A DNA stretch of 11,313 nt from an uncultured Oribacterium sp. (GTDB taxonomy: Bacteria; Bacillota; Clostridia; Lachnospirales; Lachnospiraceae): NCBI GenBank assembly GCA_900772695.1, contig CAAGRO010000435.1, positions 1 through 11,313 of the forward strand. Direction: 5' to 3'. The position numbers were made by a program, and so were the translations under genes. The notes beneath the pieces are model-generated. The model was not told the DNA's origin. It searched no databases and saw only the letters and a program-made list of their open reading frames with translations. Shown here piece by piece: positions 1 to 5,332 of this stretch (its first letter is position 1; every line of letters starts with the position of its first letter).

Positions 1-28
1 CAGAAAATGGCGGAGGAGCTCTCCGAGG
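1..28. repeat. inverted copy of trmD-internal sequence (foldback join)
   Basis: Bases 1-28 are the exact reverse complement of 281-308, which lie inside trmD. The join to the true trmD sequence is at a perfect 10-bp palindrome, CGAGGCCTCG (24-33), so the two pieces meet with microhomology. This looks like a template-switch or assembly chimera at a contig end rather than a biological repeat, but the sequence alone cannot prove which. Confidence 0.85.
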
Positions 29-599
29 CCTCGTAGACTTCTGGGCGCGTGTACTGCGGGTACTCGAGGAGGCCGTCGGAGAAGCTTTCGATCTCGTGCG
101 AGGCATCCTTATTCAGGACGCCGTGGACGAGACGCGAGATCGAATCGATCATGCTGAGCGCCGGCAGCTCACCGCCGGTCAGGATGTAATCGCCGATCGA
201 GACGTGCTCGACGTCGAGGATCTCGAGGGCGCGCTCATCGATGCCTTCATAGTGTCCGCAGAGGAACAGGATATCCTCTTCCTCGGAGAGCTCCTCCGCC
301 ATTTTCTGATCGAAGGTGCGGCCCTGCGGCGACATAAAGAGCACACGGGCCGGGCGATGGCCGATCCGCTCGACGATGTGCTGGTAGCAGTCGACGATCG
401 GCTGCACCTGCATGAGCATGCCGGCACCGCCGCCGTACGGATAGTCATCGACGTGGTTATGCGCATCCTTCGTGTAGTCGCGGATGTTGAAGGCCTCGAC
501 ATTCATCAGTCCGGCCTTGATGGCACGACCACTGATGCTCTCACGGACGACGTTTTCAATCATCTCCGGAAAGAGGGTCATCACATAGTAGTTTTTCAT
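1..599 (-). CDS. trmD: tRNA (guanine-N1)-methyltransferase TrmD, partial (3' end missing)
   Basis: TrmD is the SPOUT-class enzyme that methylates G37 of tRNAs with S-adenosylmethionine, preventing +1 frameshifting. The start is the ATG at 599, preceded by an AAGGCGG ribosome binding site. Visible family motifs are YGGGAGM (residues 55-61), MSPQG (89-93), CGHYEGIDER (114-123), SIGDYILTGGELPA (134-147) and LLEYPQYTRPEV (177-188). The frame stays open to the window edge, but only residues 1 to about 190 look like TrmD. The next codons read ASESSSAIF where the family has a Gly-rich VPEVLLSG-type segment, because bases 1-28 are an inverted copy of 281-308. About 40-50 C-terminal residues are therefore missing. 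The position matching the catalytic Asp169 of Haemophilus TrmD is Glu171 here, while Arg156 matches Arg154. It is the last gene of the rpsP-khpA-rimM-trmD group. Confidence 0.95.
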   Translation of the reverse strand, partial: MKNYYVMTLFPEMIENVVRESISGRAIKAGLMNVEAFNIRDYTKDAHNHVDDYPYGGGAGMLMQVQPIVDCYQHIVERIGHRPARVLFMSPQGRTFDQKMAEELSEEEDILFLCGHYEGIDERALEILDVEHVSIGDYILTGGELPALSMIDSISRLVHGVLNKDASHEIESFSDGLLEYPQYTRPEVYEASESSSAIF

Positions 600-626
600 T
601 CGTCCGCCTTTCTGGGGATAGGAAAT

Positions 627-785
627 CATCGACGGACAGCGATGTTCTGCCCGCCGGAAACCAGCCTTATAGATTTATGAGGATGGTTCATCCTCGGACA
701 GCCATCTGCTGTCCGTCGGAAGCCAGTCTCATGGACTTATGAGGTCAGTTCATCAGCGGACAGCCATCTGCTGTCCGTCGGAAAC
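627..785. repeat. 62-bp tandem repeat, about 2.5 copies, in the rimM-trmD spacer
   Basis: Unit 1 is 627-688, unit 2 is 689-750 and a partial unit 3 is 751-785. Each unit starts CATC and contains a hairpin. In units 2 and 3 this is CGGACAGC-CATCT-GCTGTCCG (695-715 and 757-777); in unit 1 the stem has decayed to one A/C mismatch. A second weaker stem (CTCAT/ATGAG in unit 2) lies in the other half of the unit. Unit 1 is more diverged from unit 2 than unit 2 is from unit 3. The array fills most of the 209-bp gap between rimM and trmD, genes that often sit close together. As RNA it would give a row of hairpins just upstream of trmD. No open frame here looks coding. Confidence 0.85.
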
Positions 786-808
786 ATTGACATAACGTGA
801 TCTGGTAA

Positions 809-1333
809 TCAGAGATCGAGAATGCCCGGAATCAGATGCACCTTGAGGAAGCCCTGCTCCGGCTGTACGTCTGTGACGAACTGGCCGCGCACATACGGGA
901 TCATGAGGTCCTTCTTCTGATTCTTCACGATCAGCACATTATTCGCGCCGGTCTCGAGGATGTCCTTGACGGTGCCGAGGCACTCGCCGGATACGTCATC
1001 GAGGACGTCGATGCCGATCAGATCGCCGACGAAATACTCGCCTTCCTCGAGCGGGATCGCATCGGCGCGATCCACGTACAGCTCGCCGTGGCGGAACGGG
1101 AGGACATCATCGATCGAGTCGATGCCCTCGAATTTTACGATGGCCAGGTTTTTCGAGAAGCGCACGCGCTCGACATGGAGCTCGCGCAGGTTTTCCATAG
1201 AACCGGAAAGATCCAGCCAGACTTTATCTAAATCGAAAAATCTGTCTGGATCCTCTGTCGTAGGATAAACCTTCACCTCACCCTTGAGGCCATGGGTGGT
1301 AACAACCGTACCAACTCTCAGTTTTTCCTGCAT
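809..1333 (-). CDS. rimM: ribosome maturation factor RimM
   Basis: RimM binds ribosomal protein S19 in the 30S head and assists late 16S rRNA processing and 30S assembly. The 174-residue protein has the N-terminal RimM beta-barrel motif (VGTVVTTHGLKGEVKV, about residues 7-22) and a C-terminal PRC-barrel domain with GEYFVGDLIGIDV and KDLMIPYVRGQFVTDV, ending HLIPGILDL. Its length is usual for the family (about 165-180). I chose ATG 1333 over the in-frame TTG two codons upstream because the AAGGA site is spaced for the ATG and would touch the TTG directly. It follows khpA by 32 bp and is followed by an unusually long repeat-filled gap before trmD. Confidence 0.96.
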   Translation of the reverse strand: MQEKLRVGTVVTTHGLKGEVKVYPTTEDPDRFFDLDKVWLDLSGSMENLRELHVERVRFSKNLAIVKFEGIDSIDDVLPFRHGELYVDRADAIPLEEGEYFVGDLIGIDVLDDVSGECLGTVKDILETGANNVLIVKNQKKDLMIPYVRGQFVTDVQPEQGFLKVHLIPGILDL

Positions 1334-1339
1334 ATTCAA

Positions 1340-1344
1340 TCCTT
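1340..1344 (-). promoter_or_regulatory. ribosome binding site that decides the rimM start
   Basis: On the minus strand AAGGA lies 6 nt before ATG 1333. An alternative TTG at 1339 would have no spacing to it, so the ATG is the better start. Confidence 0.7.
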
Positions 1345-1365
1345 ATGATCCGTAATCGGATGGTC

Positions 1366-1593
1366 TCAGCGGATGTCTACGGAAACCTTAACGTCAGCCT
1401 TGCTGGCAGCGGCAGACATCACTGAGCGAATCGCCTTGGCGATGCGACCTGAACGACCGATGACCTTTCCCATATCCTGTTCATTGACAGACAGGGTGAG
1501 CACGATCTCGCCGTCCTTACACTCCTCGACGACCTTTACGTCGTCCGGATTCTGCACCAGCGCCCGGGCAATCGTTTCGAGTAATTCCTTCAT
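1366..1593 (-). CDS. khpA: KH-domain RNA-binding protein KhpA (YlqC family)
   Basis: This is a small single-KH RNA-binding protein of 75 residues, the usual length for the YlqC/KhpA family. The family pairs with KhpB (EloR/Jag) in several Firmicutes and binds RNA in the cytoplasm; its targets here are unknown. The KH signature is visible as MGKVIGRSGRIAKAIRSVM (about residues 41-59), with GRSG as the GxxG RNA-binding loop. The N-terminal MKELLETIARALVQNPDDV is typical of the family. The start at 1593 has an AGGAG site 5 nt upstream. It lies 23 bp after rpsP and 32 bp before rimM, its standard place in this operon, which supports a role around ribosome or RNA metabolism. Confidence 0.94.
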   Translation of the reverse strand: MKELLETIARALVQNPDDVKVVEECKDGEIVLTLSVNEQDMGKVIGRSGRIAKAIRSVMSAAASKADVKVSVDIR

Positions 1594-1616
1594 GAGGTCT
1601 CCTCTCGGCTAAATAA

Positions 1617-1856
1617 TCAGCAGATACCAGCCTTCTTCAGAAGCTTCGCAACGGTCTCGGTCGGCTGTGCGCCGTTTGCGATCCACTGCTTTGCCTTCTC
1701 AGCGTCGATCTTGATCTCAGACGGCTCTACGCATGGATTGTAGGTACCGATCTCCTCGATGAAACGGCCGTTTCTCGGGGATCTGGAGTCTGCTACGATA
1801 ACTCTGTAAAACGGTGCGTGAATCTGTCCCATTCTTCTTAATCTGATCTTTAACAT
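1617..1856 (-). CDS. rpsP: 30S ribosomal protein S16 (bS16)
   Basis: bS16 is a primary-binding protein of the 30S subunit body and is needed for 16S rRNA folding. The 79-residue sequence has the family hallmarks: KIRLRRMGQIHAPFYRVIVA at the N-terminus, DSRSPRNGRFIEEIGTYNP in the middle and NGAQPTETVAKLLKKAGI at the end. The length is slightly short but normal for Clostridia. The start at ATG 1856 is supported by AGGAG about 9 nt upstream and by the conserved N-terminus. It begins the rpsP-khpA-rimM-trmD group. A 169-bp spacer with several hairpins separates it from ffh upstream, so it may have its own transcription or an attenuating leader. Confidence 0.98.
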   Translation of the reverse strand: MLKIRLRRMGQIHAPFYRVIVADSRSPRNGRFIEEIGTYNPCVEPSEIKIDAEKAKQWIANGAQPTETVAKLLKKAGIC

Positions 1857-2025
1857 GTCTTTTTCTCCTGTTTTAAAAAATAAATTTACATATATATGAT
1901 TAACAGCAGTGCTGTTGAATCCTGTTCCTTATCGGGAGGCCAATGTCACCGGCCTCTGTGCACGTACCCGCCCTGGGACGTGCGGCTGCCTTCGGTGCTA
2001 CGTACGAACGTCCGGCAGGCTTTTA
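1857..2025 (-). other. hairpin-rich ffh-rpsP spacer, possible rpsP leader
   Basis: This 169-bp gap has no credible gene. It contains a 15-bp palindrome AACAGCAGTGCTGTT (1902-1916), a GAGGCC/GGCCTC hairpin (1936-1956), a GCACGT..CCC/GGG..ACGTGC stem with a one-base bulge (1960-1983) and a CTGCC/GGCAG pair (1986-2018). On the minus strand, TTCAAC, 17 bp, then TATATA could be a weak promoter with the palindrome inside its spacer, but the match to consensus is poor. No clear U-tract terminator for ffh is seen. The structures could form a leader controlling rpsP; this is inference. Confidence 0.35.
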
Positions 2026-3411
2026 TCAGAACGGAAACCGTCCACGGCCCATGCCGCCCAGATTTCCGAGTCCGCCGAGGTTTCCGAAACCGCCGCGACC
2101 ATGCTTACTGCGCATCGCACCGCCGAACTGCTTCATCATCTTCCGCATCTGCTCGAACTGCTTCACGAGGCGGTTCACCTCAGCGATATCGACACCCGCA
2201 CCGCGCGCGATCCGGCGCTTACGGGACGGATTGATGAGATCCGGGTTCGCTCTCTCCTTCGGTGTCATGGACTGGATGATCGACTTCACCTGATTCATTT
2301 TCTTCTCGGCGTCGTCTGTATCGATGTCACCGAGCCCCGACATACCAGGCAGCAGCTTCATGATGCCGCCGAAACCGCCGAGCTTCTTCATCTGCTCCAT
2401 CTGATCCATGAAGTCGTTGTAGTCGAACTTGCCACGGGTGATCTTTCCCATGGTCTCCTTCGTCTTATCCTCATCGATGTTCTTCTGGGCCTTCTCGATG
2501 AGTGAAAGGACATCACCCATGCCGAGGATACGACCCGCCATACGATCCGGATAGAACTGCTCGAGGTCGTCGAGCTTCTCACCCATACCTAAGTACAGGA
2601 TCGGCTTTCCGGTCATCGCCTTGATGGAAAGCGCCGCACCACCACGGGTATCACCATCACACTTCGTGAGGATCACACCGTCGATGCCCACCTTCTCTGT
2701 GAAGGTCTCGGCAACATTGACCGCTTCCTGACCGGTCATCGCGTCGACCGTGAGGACCGTCCACTGTACATCGACCGCCTTCTTGATGTTCTGGAGCTCA
2801 TCCATGAGCTTCTCGTCGATCTGAAGACGACCCGCCGTATCGAGGATGACCACGTTATAGTGCTGGGCTTTCGCTTCCTCGATGGCTCTCCGCGCGATCT
2901 CGACCGGGCTGATCTTATCGCCCAGGGAGAAGAACGGAACCTTCACCTTCTCTGCATTGACACGCAGCTGATCGATCGCCGCCGGACGGTAGATATCGCA
3001 GGCAACGAGGACCGGTGTGCGGCCCGCCGACTTGAACTTCCCAGCCAGCTTCGCTGCGGTCGTCGTTTTACCGGCACCCTGAAGACCCACCATCATGATG
3101 ACGGAAATCTCGCCCGCCGGACGAAGTGTGATCTCGGTGGTCTCCGAACCCATCATCTCGGTGAGCTCGTCGTTGACGATCTTCACGACGGTCTGCGCCG
3201 GCGTGAGGCTGTTCAGCACCTCCTCACCGATCGCCTTCTCCTTCACCTTCGTGATGAATTCCTTCACCAGCTTGAAGTTGACGTCGGCCTCGAGCAGCGC
3301 CATACGCACCTCGCGGAGCGCCTGATTGACATCGTCCTCGGAAAGCTTGCCCTTCCGACCGAGATTTGAAAATACATTACTTAATCGATCTGTCAGATTT
3401 TCAAATGCCAT
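2026..3411 (-). CDS. ffh: signal recognition particle protein Ffh (SRP54)
   Basis: Ffh is the SRP GTPase that binds 4.5S/6S RNA and signal peptides of nascent membrane proteins and delivers ribosomes to FtsY. The protein is 461 residues, slightly above the usual 440-450. The N domain includes ALREVRMALLEADVNFKLVK (31-50). The G domain has P-loop GLQGAGKTT (109-117), DIYRPAA (139-145), DTAGR (191-195), TKCD (249-252, usually TKLD) and GMGEKLDDLEQF (275-286). The Met-rich M domain follows with SMTPKERANPDLI and the RNA-binding SRKRRIARGAG (396-406). A Gly-rich, basic tail closes the protein. The start is ATG 3411, with GGAGAGG just upstream and the conserved MAFENLTDRL. An in-frame extension to 3486 runs into repeat DNA and is not convincing. 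It lies downstream of ylxM, as in most Firmicutes. Confidence 0.98.
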   Translation of the reverse strand: MAFENLTDRLSNVFSNLGRKGKLSEDDVNQALREVRMALLEADVNFKLVKEFITKVKEKAIGEEVLNSLTPAQTVVKIVNDELTEMMGSETTEITLRPAGEISVIMMVGLQGAGKTTTAAKLAGKFKSAGRTPVLVACDIYRPAAIDQLRVNAEKVKVPFFSLGDKISPVEIARRAIEEAKAQHYNVVILDTAGRLQIDEKLMDELQNIKKAVDVQWTVLTVDAMTGQEAVNVAETFTEKVGIDGVILTKCDGDTRGGAALSIKAMTGKPILYLGMGEKLDDLEQFYPDRMAGRILGMGDVLSLIEKAQKNIDEDKTKETMGKITRGKFDYNDFMDQMEQMKKLGGFGGIMKLLPGMSGLGDIDTDDAEKKMNQVKSIIQSMTPKERANPDLINPSRKRRIARGAGVDIAEVNRLVKQFEQMRKMMKQFGGAMRSKHGRGGFGNLGGLGNLGGMGRGRFPF

Positions 3412-3447
3412 AACCTCTCCTGCATTTTCAAACGTCTCTGTGTATCC

Positions 3448-3563
3448 GCGCCCGCCACTCGTCCGGCCAATGCTTCTGGCCTTCACGCAGTCACCGACGC
3501 CTCTCTGCGCCTGCCTCCGCTCATCCAGCCAATGCTTCCGGCCTTCACGTAGTCTCAGACGCC
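3448..3563. repeat. 62-bp tandem duplication in the ylxM-ffh spacer, overlapping the ylxM stop
   Basis: Two imperfect copies lie side by side: about 3448-3501 and 3507-3563. The core blocks (CCAATGCTT at 3467 and 3529; GACGCC at 3496 and 3558) are both offset by exactly 62 bp. Each copy holds a short inverted pair around AATGCTT (GGCC/GGCC in copy 1). The second copy includes the ylxM stop codon and its last codons, so the duplication probably arose by copying the ylxM 3' end plus downstream DNA. The copies have since drifted. Confidence 0.8.
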
Positions 3564-3869
3564 ATCTATGATTTCACCCGCGAGGGCCCGAATCGCGTCA
3601 TCCCCGCTCAGATCGAAGATTCGCTCCGCCTTCTCACGAATGCTCACCAGCTTATGCTGAAGCCCGAGGGTTTCCTCTGTGCTCTGCAGCTTCTTATCCG
3701 CGCGACGGAACAGCTCCTGCGCCGCCTGCCGTGTAACGCCCAGCTCCTCACCGATCTCGGTGAAGCTCATGTCGTCCATGACATGGTACTCATATACCTT
3801 CCGCTGATTTTCATTCAGCAACCCGCCATACAGCTCGAAAAGGTTGCCGCGCACTACAAATTCATCCAT
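3555..3869 (-). CDS. ylxM: YlxM/p13-family helix-turn-helix protein, SRP-associated
   Basis: This small DNA/RNA-binding-type protein of 104 residues is encoded next to ffh in most Firmicutes. In Streptococcus mutans the YlxM homologue modulates SRP activity. It resembles a sigma region 4 fold: LLNENQRKVYEYHVMDDMSF (17-36) followed by the helix-turn-helix FTEIGEELGVTRQAAQELFR (36-55), then a Lys/Glu-rich helix. I chose ATG 3869 because GAGGG lies 5 nt upstream and the conserved N-terminus begins at MDEF; an in-frame extension to 3902 would cross the promoter -10 box. The stop codon lies inside a 62-bp duplicated segment. It is the first gene after a strong promoter and probably leads the ylxM-ffh transcript. 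Confidence 0.95.
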   Translation of the reverse strand: MDEFVVRGNLFELYGGLLNENQRKVYEYHVMDDMSFTEIGEELGVTRQAAQELFRRADKKLQSTEETLGLQHKLVSIREKAERIFDLSGDDAIRALAGEIIDGV

Positions 3870-3890
3870 AATCACCCTCAAACCTTTGCT

Positions 3891-3918
3891 AGTATAGCAC
3901 ATAAAAATATGCTGTCAA
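3891..3918 (-). promoter_or_regulatory. sigma-70-type promoter for ylxM-ffh
   Basis: On the minus strand a perfect TTGACA (3918-3913) is followed after 16 bp by TATACT (3896-3891), about 20 bp before the ylxM ribosome binding site. The spacer is AT-rich. The -35 box lies in one arm of an 8-bp hairpin, CTGTCAAC (3912-3919) and GTTGACAG (3927-3934), which joins it to the end of the giant hairpin element. Confidence 0.8.
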
Positions 3919-3927
3919 CTATTTTTG

Positions 3928-4181
3928 TTGACAGTGTTCGAAAGGGCCGCAGGGCAGTCCCTGAAAGCACAGTACTGCGAGCTCGGAAGACTCTAAAATC
4001 CCATCCCTAAGAAGTACTAGGCCCTCTGCAATCGCTGAGTTTTCTTGATGAAAACTCAGCTTTGCTAGAGGGTTCCAAGGAGAGATACACCAAGTACTTC
4101 TAAGGGATGGGATTTTGATTCTTCACGACCTCTTCGTATGGCTTTCAGGGACTGTCCTGCGGCCGTTTCTGAAGTTGTCAA
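3928..4181 (+). repeat. giant nested hairpin element, family 1, copy 1 (ftsY-ylxM spacer)
   Basis: The whole 254-bp spacer folds on itself. The outer stem is 3945-3968 with 4141-4164 (23 of 24 positions match, the other can be G-U), extended weakly to TTGACA (3928) and TGTCAA (4176-4181). The middle stem is 3995-4017 with 4094-4116 (22 of 23). The apical stem GCTGAGTTTTC/GAAAACTCAGC (4034-4060) has loop TTGAT, enclosed by CCCTCT/AGAGGG (4022-4027, 4067-4072). The part from 4018 to 4141 matches 11185-11309 on the other strand. The conserved blocks are TAGGCCCTCTGCAATCGCTG, GGTTCCAA.GAGAGATA, CACCAAGT, CTAAGGG and CCTCT.CGTATGG. The outer stem differs between copies. Its right end includes the ftsY stop codon. 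It could be a structured RNA or a non-autonomous mobile element; I do not recognise the family. Confidence 0.85.
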
Positions 4182-5050
4182 TCAGCAAAAATGGAGTCGA
4201 CGTATTCCCTGGCGTCGAAGCGGCGAAGGTCGGTGGCCTTCTCGCCGGTGCCGATGTACTTCACCGGGATACCGAGCTCCGACTGAACGGCGAGGGCGAT
4301 ACCGCCCTTCGCGGTGCCATCCATCTTCGTGAGGATGATGCCCGTCACCTGGCAGGCATCCTTGAAGATCTCCGCCTGCGACATCGCATTCTGACCCGTC
4401 GTCGCATCCAGCACGACCAGCGTCTCACGGAAGCCCTCCGCGAATTCCTTGTCGATGATACGGTTGATCTTACCGAGCTCCTGCATCAGATTCTTCTTAT
4501 TATGAAGACGACCCGCCGTATCGATGATCAGCAGATCCGCATTCTTCGACTTGAAGGACTGCAGCGCATCAAACACCACCGCCGCCGGGTCCGAACCCTC
4601 CTTCTGCGCGATCACATCCGTATCGATCCGCTTCCCCCACTCCTTCAGCTGCTCGATCGCACCCGCACGGAAGGTATCCGCCGCCGCCAGGATCACCCGC
4701 TTCCCCTGACGCTGGAAAAAGTACGCCATCTTACCAATCGACGTCGTCTTCCCCACACCATTGACACCGATGACCGAGATAATACTCTTCTGCCGCTCGA
4801 AATCATAGTAGGACTCATCCACACGCATCAGCTCATACAGATAATCCCGGAGAATCTTCTTCACCTCACGCGTCGTATTCACACCCTGACGCTTCGCCTC
4901 CGACTTCACCGCATCGATGATCTTCAGCGTCGTCGTCACACCCACATCCGACATGATCATCGCATCTTCCAGATCCTCGTAGAACGCCTCATCCGCGACC
5001 TCATTCGACTGGAAGATATTGTTAATTAATCTCGAGAAAAAATTTGCCAT
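4178..5050 (-). CDS. ftsY: signal recognition particle receptor FtsY
   Basis: FtsY is the membrane-associated SRP receptor GTPase that pairs with Ffh to hand ribosome-nascent chains to SecYEG. The 290-residue protein is the compact form without the long acidic A domain of E. coli FtsY. The N domain begins MANFFSRLINNIFQS. The G domain shows the P-loop GVNGVGKTT (95-103), DTFRAGA (125-131), DTAGRLHNK (177-185), LDATTGQNA (214-222), TKMDGTAKGG (241-250) and YIGTGEKATDL (265-275). The C-terminus FDAREYVDSIFAD is typical. I chose ATG 5050 because AAAGGAG lies 5 nt upstream; an in-frame extension to 5086 lacks such a site. It sits between two large hairpin elements, one starting right after the smc stop and one including its own stop codon, so its mRNA may be separately processed. 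Confidence 0.97.
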   Translation of the reverse strand: MANFFSRLINNIFQSNEVADEAFYEDLEDAMIMSDVGVTTTLKIIDAVKSEAKRQGVNTTREVKKILRDYLYELMRVDESYYDFERQKSIISVIGVNGVGKTTSIGKMAYFFQRQGKRVILAAADTFRAGAIEQLKEWGKRIDTDVIAQKEGSDPAAVVFDALQSFKSKNADLLIIDTAGRLHNKKNLMQELGKINRIIDKEFAEGFRETLVVLDATTGQNAMSQAEIFKDACQVTGIILTKMDGTAKGGIALAVQSELGIPVKYIGTGEKATDLRRFDAREYVDSIFAD

Positions 5051-5072
5051 ATAAGCTCCTTTAGTCTTTCGT

Positions 5073-5102
5073 AATATACTTATCAAACAACAGAGAATTG
5101 AA
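5073..5102 (-). promoter_or_regulatory. possible weak promoter for ftsY
   Basis: On the minus strand TTCAAT (5102-5097), 18 bp, then TATATT (5078-5073) lies in AT-rich DNA just before the ftsY ribosome binding site. The -35 match is poor. It would let ftsY be expressed despite the hairpin element between smc and ftsY. Confidence 0.3.
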
Positions 5103-5146
5103 TATCTCTATCGGATTTATGTGAATTAAAATGAATAATATTTTTC

Positions 5147-5329
5147 AACCAACAGGAAAATTCGAGCCGTTATATGGGGCTAATTGCGAATTCAAAGAAC
5201 AGGTTCTTTCGAATTGTACGTGTTCTGCCATACAGGCTTGCCTGTAATGGCAGGCACGAACAAGGCGGAAGGTTCTGTACTTTGAACTGAGTGAGTGCCC
5301 CATATGACGGTCGAATTTTCCGTCCGGTT
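5147..5329 (+). repeat. large hairpin element, family 2, copy 1 (smc-ftsY spacer)
   Basis: The outer arms 5147-5180 and 5297-5329 pair over about 33 bp with few mismatches. Inside are two conserved blocks: 5184-5206 (ATTCAAAGAACAGGTTC at its core) and 5271-5295 (GGTTCTGTACTTTGAACT at its start), which are imperfect inverted repeats of each other. The same blocks occur, reverse-complemented, at 9435-9457 (22 of 23) and 9346-9370 (24 of 25). The apical hairpin TGCCAT-ACAGGC-TT-GCCTGT-A-ATGGCA is at 5226-5252. Outer and apical stems differ in sequence from the other copy but are self-complementary in both. It begins 3 bp after the smc stop codon. Apart from the repeat, the 5051-5332 gap holds only the ftsY leader. 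Confidence 0.85.
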
Positions 5330-5332
5330 AAA

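Noticed and set aside
627..785. CRISPR array
   Set aside because: The units are contiguous 62-bp copies without unique spacers of regular length, and no cas gene is near.
3412..3486. 25-residue N-terminal extension of ffh
   Set aside because: It is encoded by the 62-bp duplicated spacer DNA, while ATG 3411 has a good ribosome binding site and the conserved SRP54 N-terminus.
3928..4181. SRP RNA or a retron msr-msd near the SRP genes
   Set aside because: No SRP RNA signature (the conserved GGAA apical loop motif with its internal loops) is visible, and no reverse transcriptase gene is present; a second copy near plsX also argues against an SRP role.
3928..4181. Simple intrinsic terminator for ftsY
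   Set aside because: The stems are far longer than a terminator needs, and no T run follows on the minus strand at the hairpin exit.
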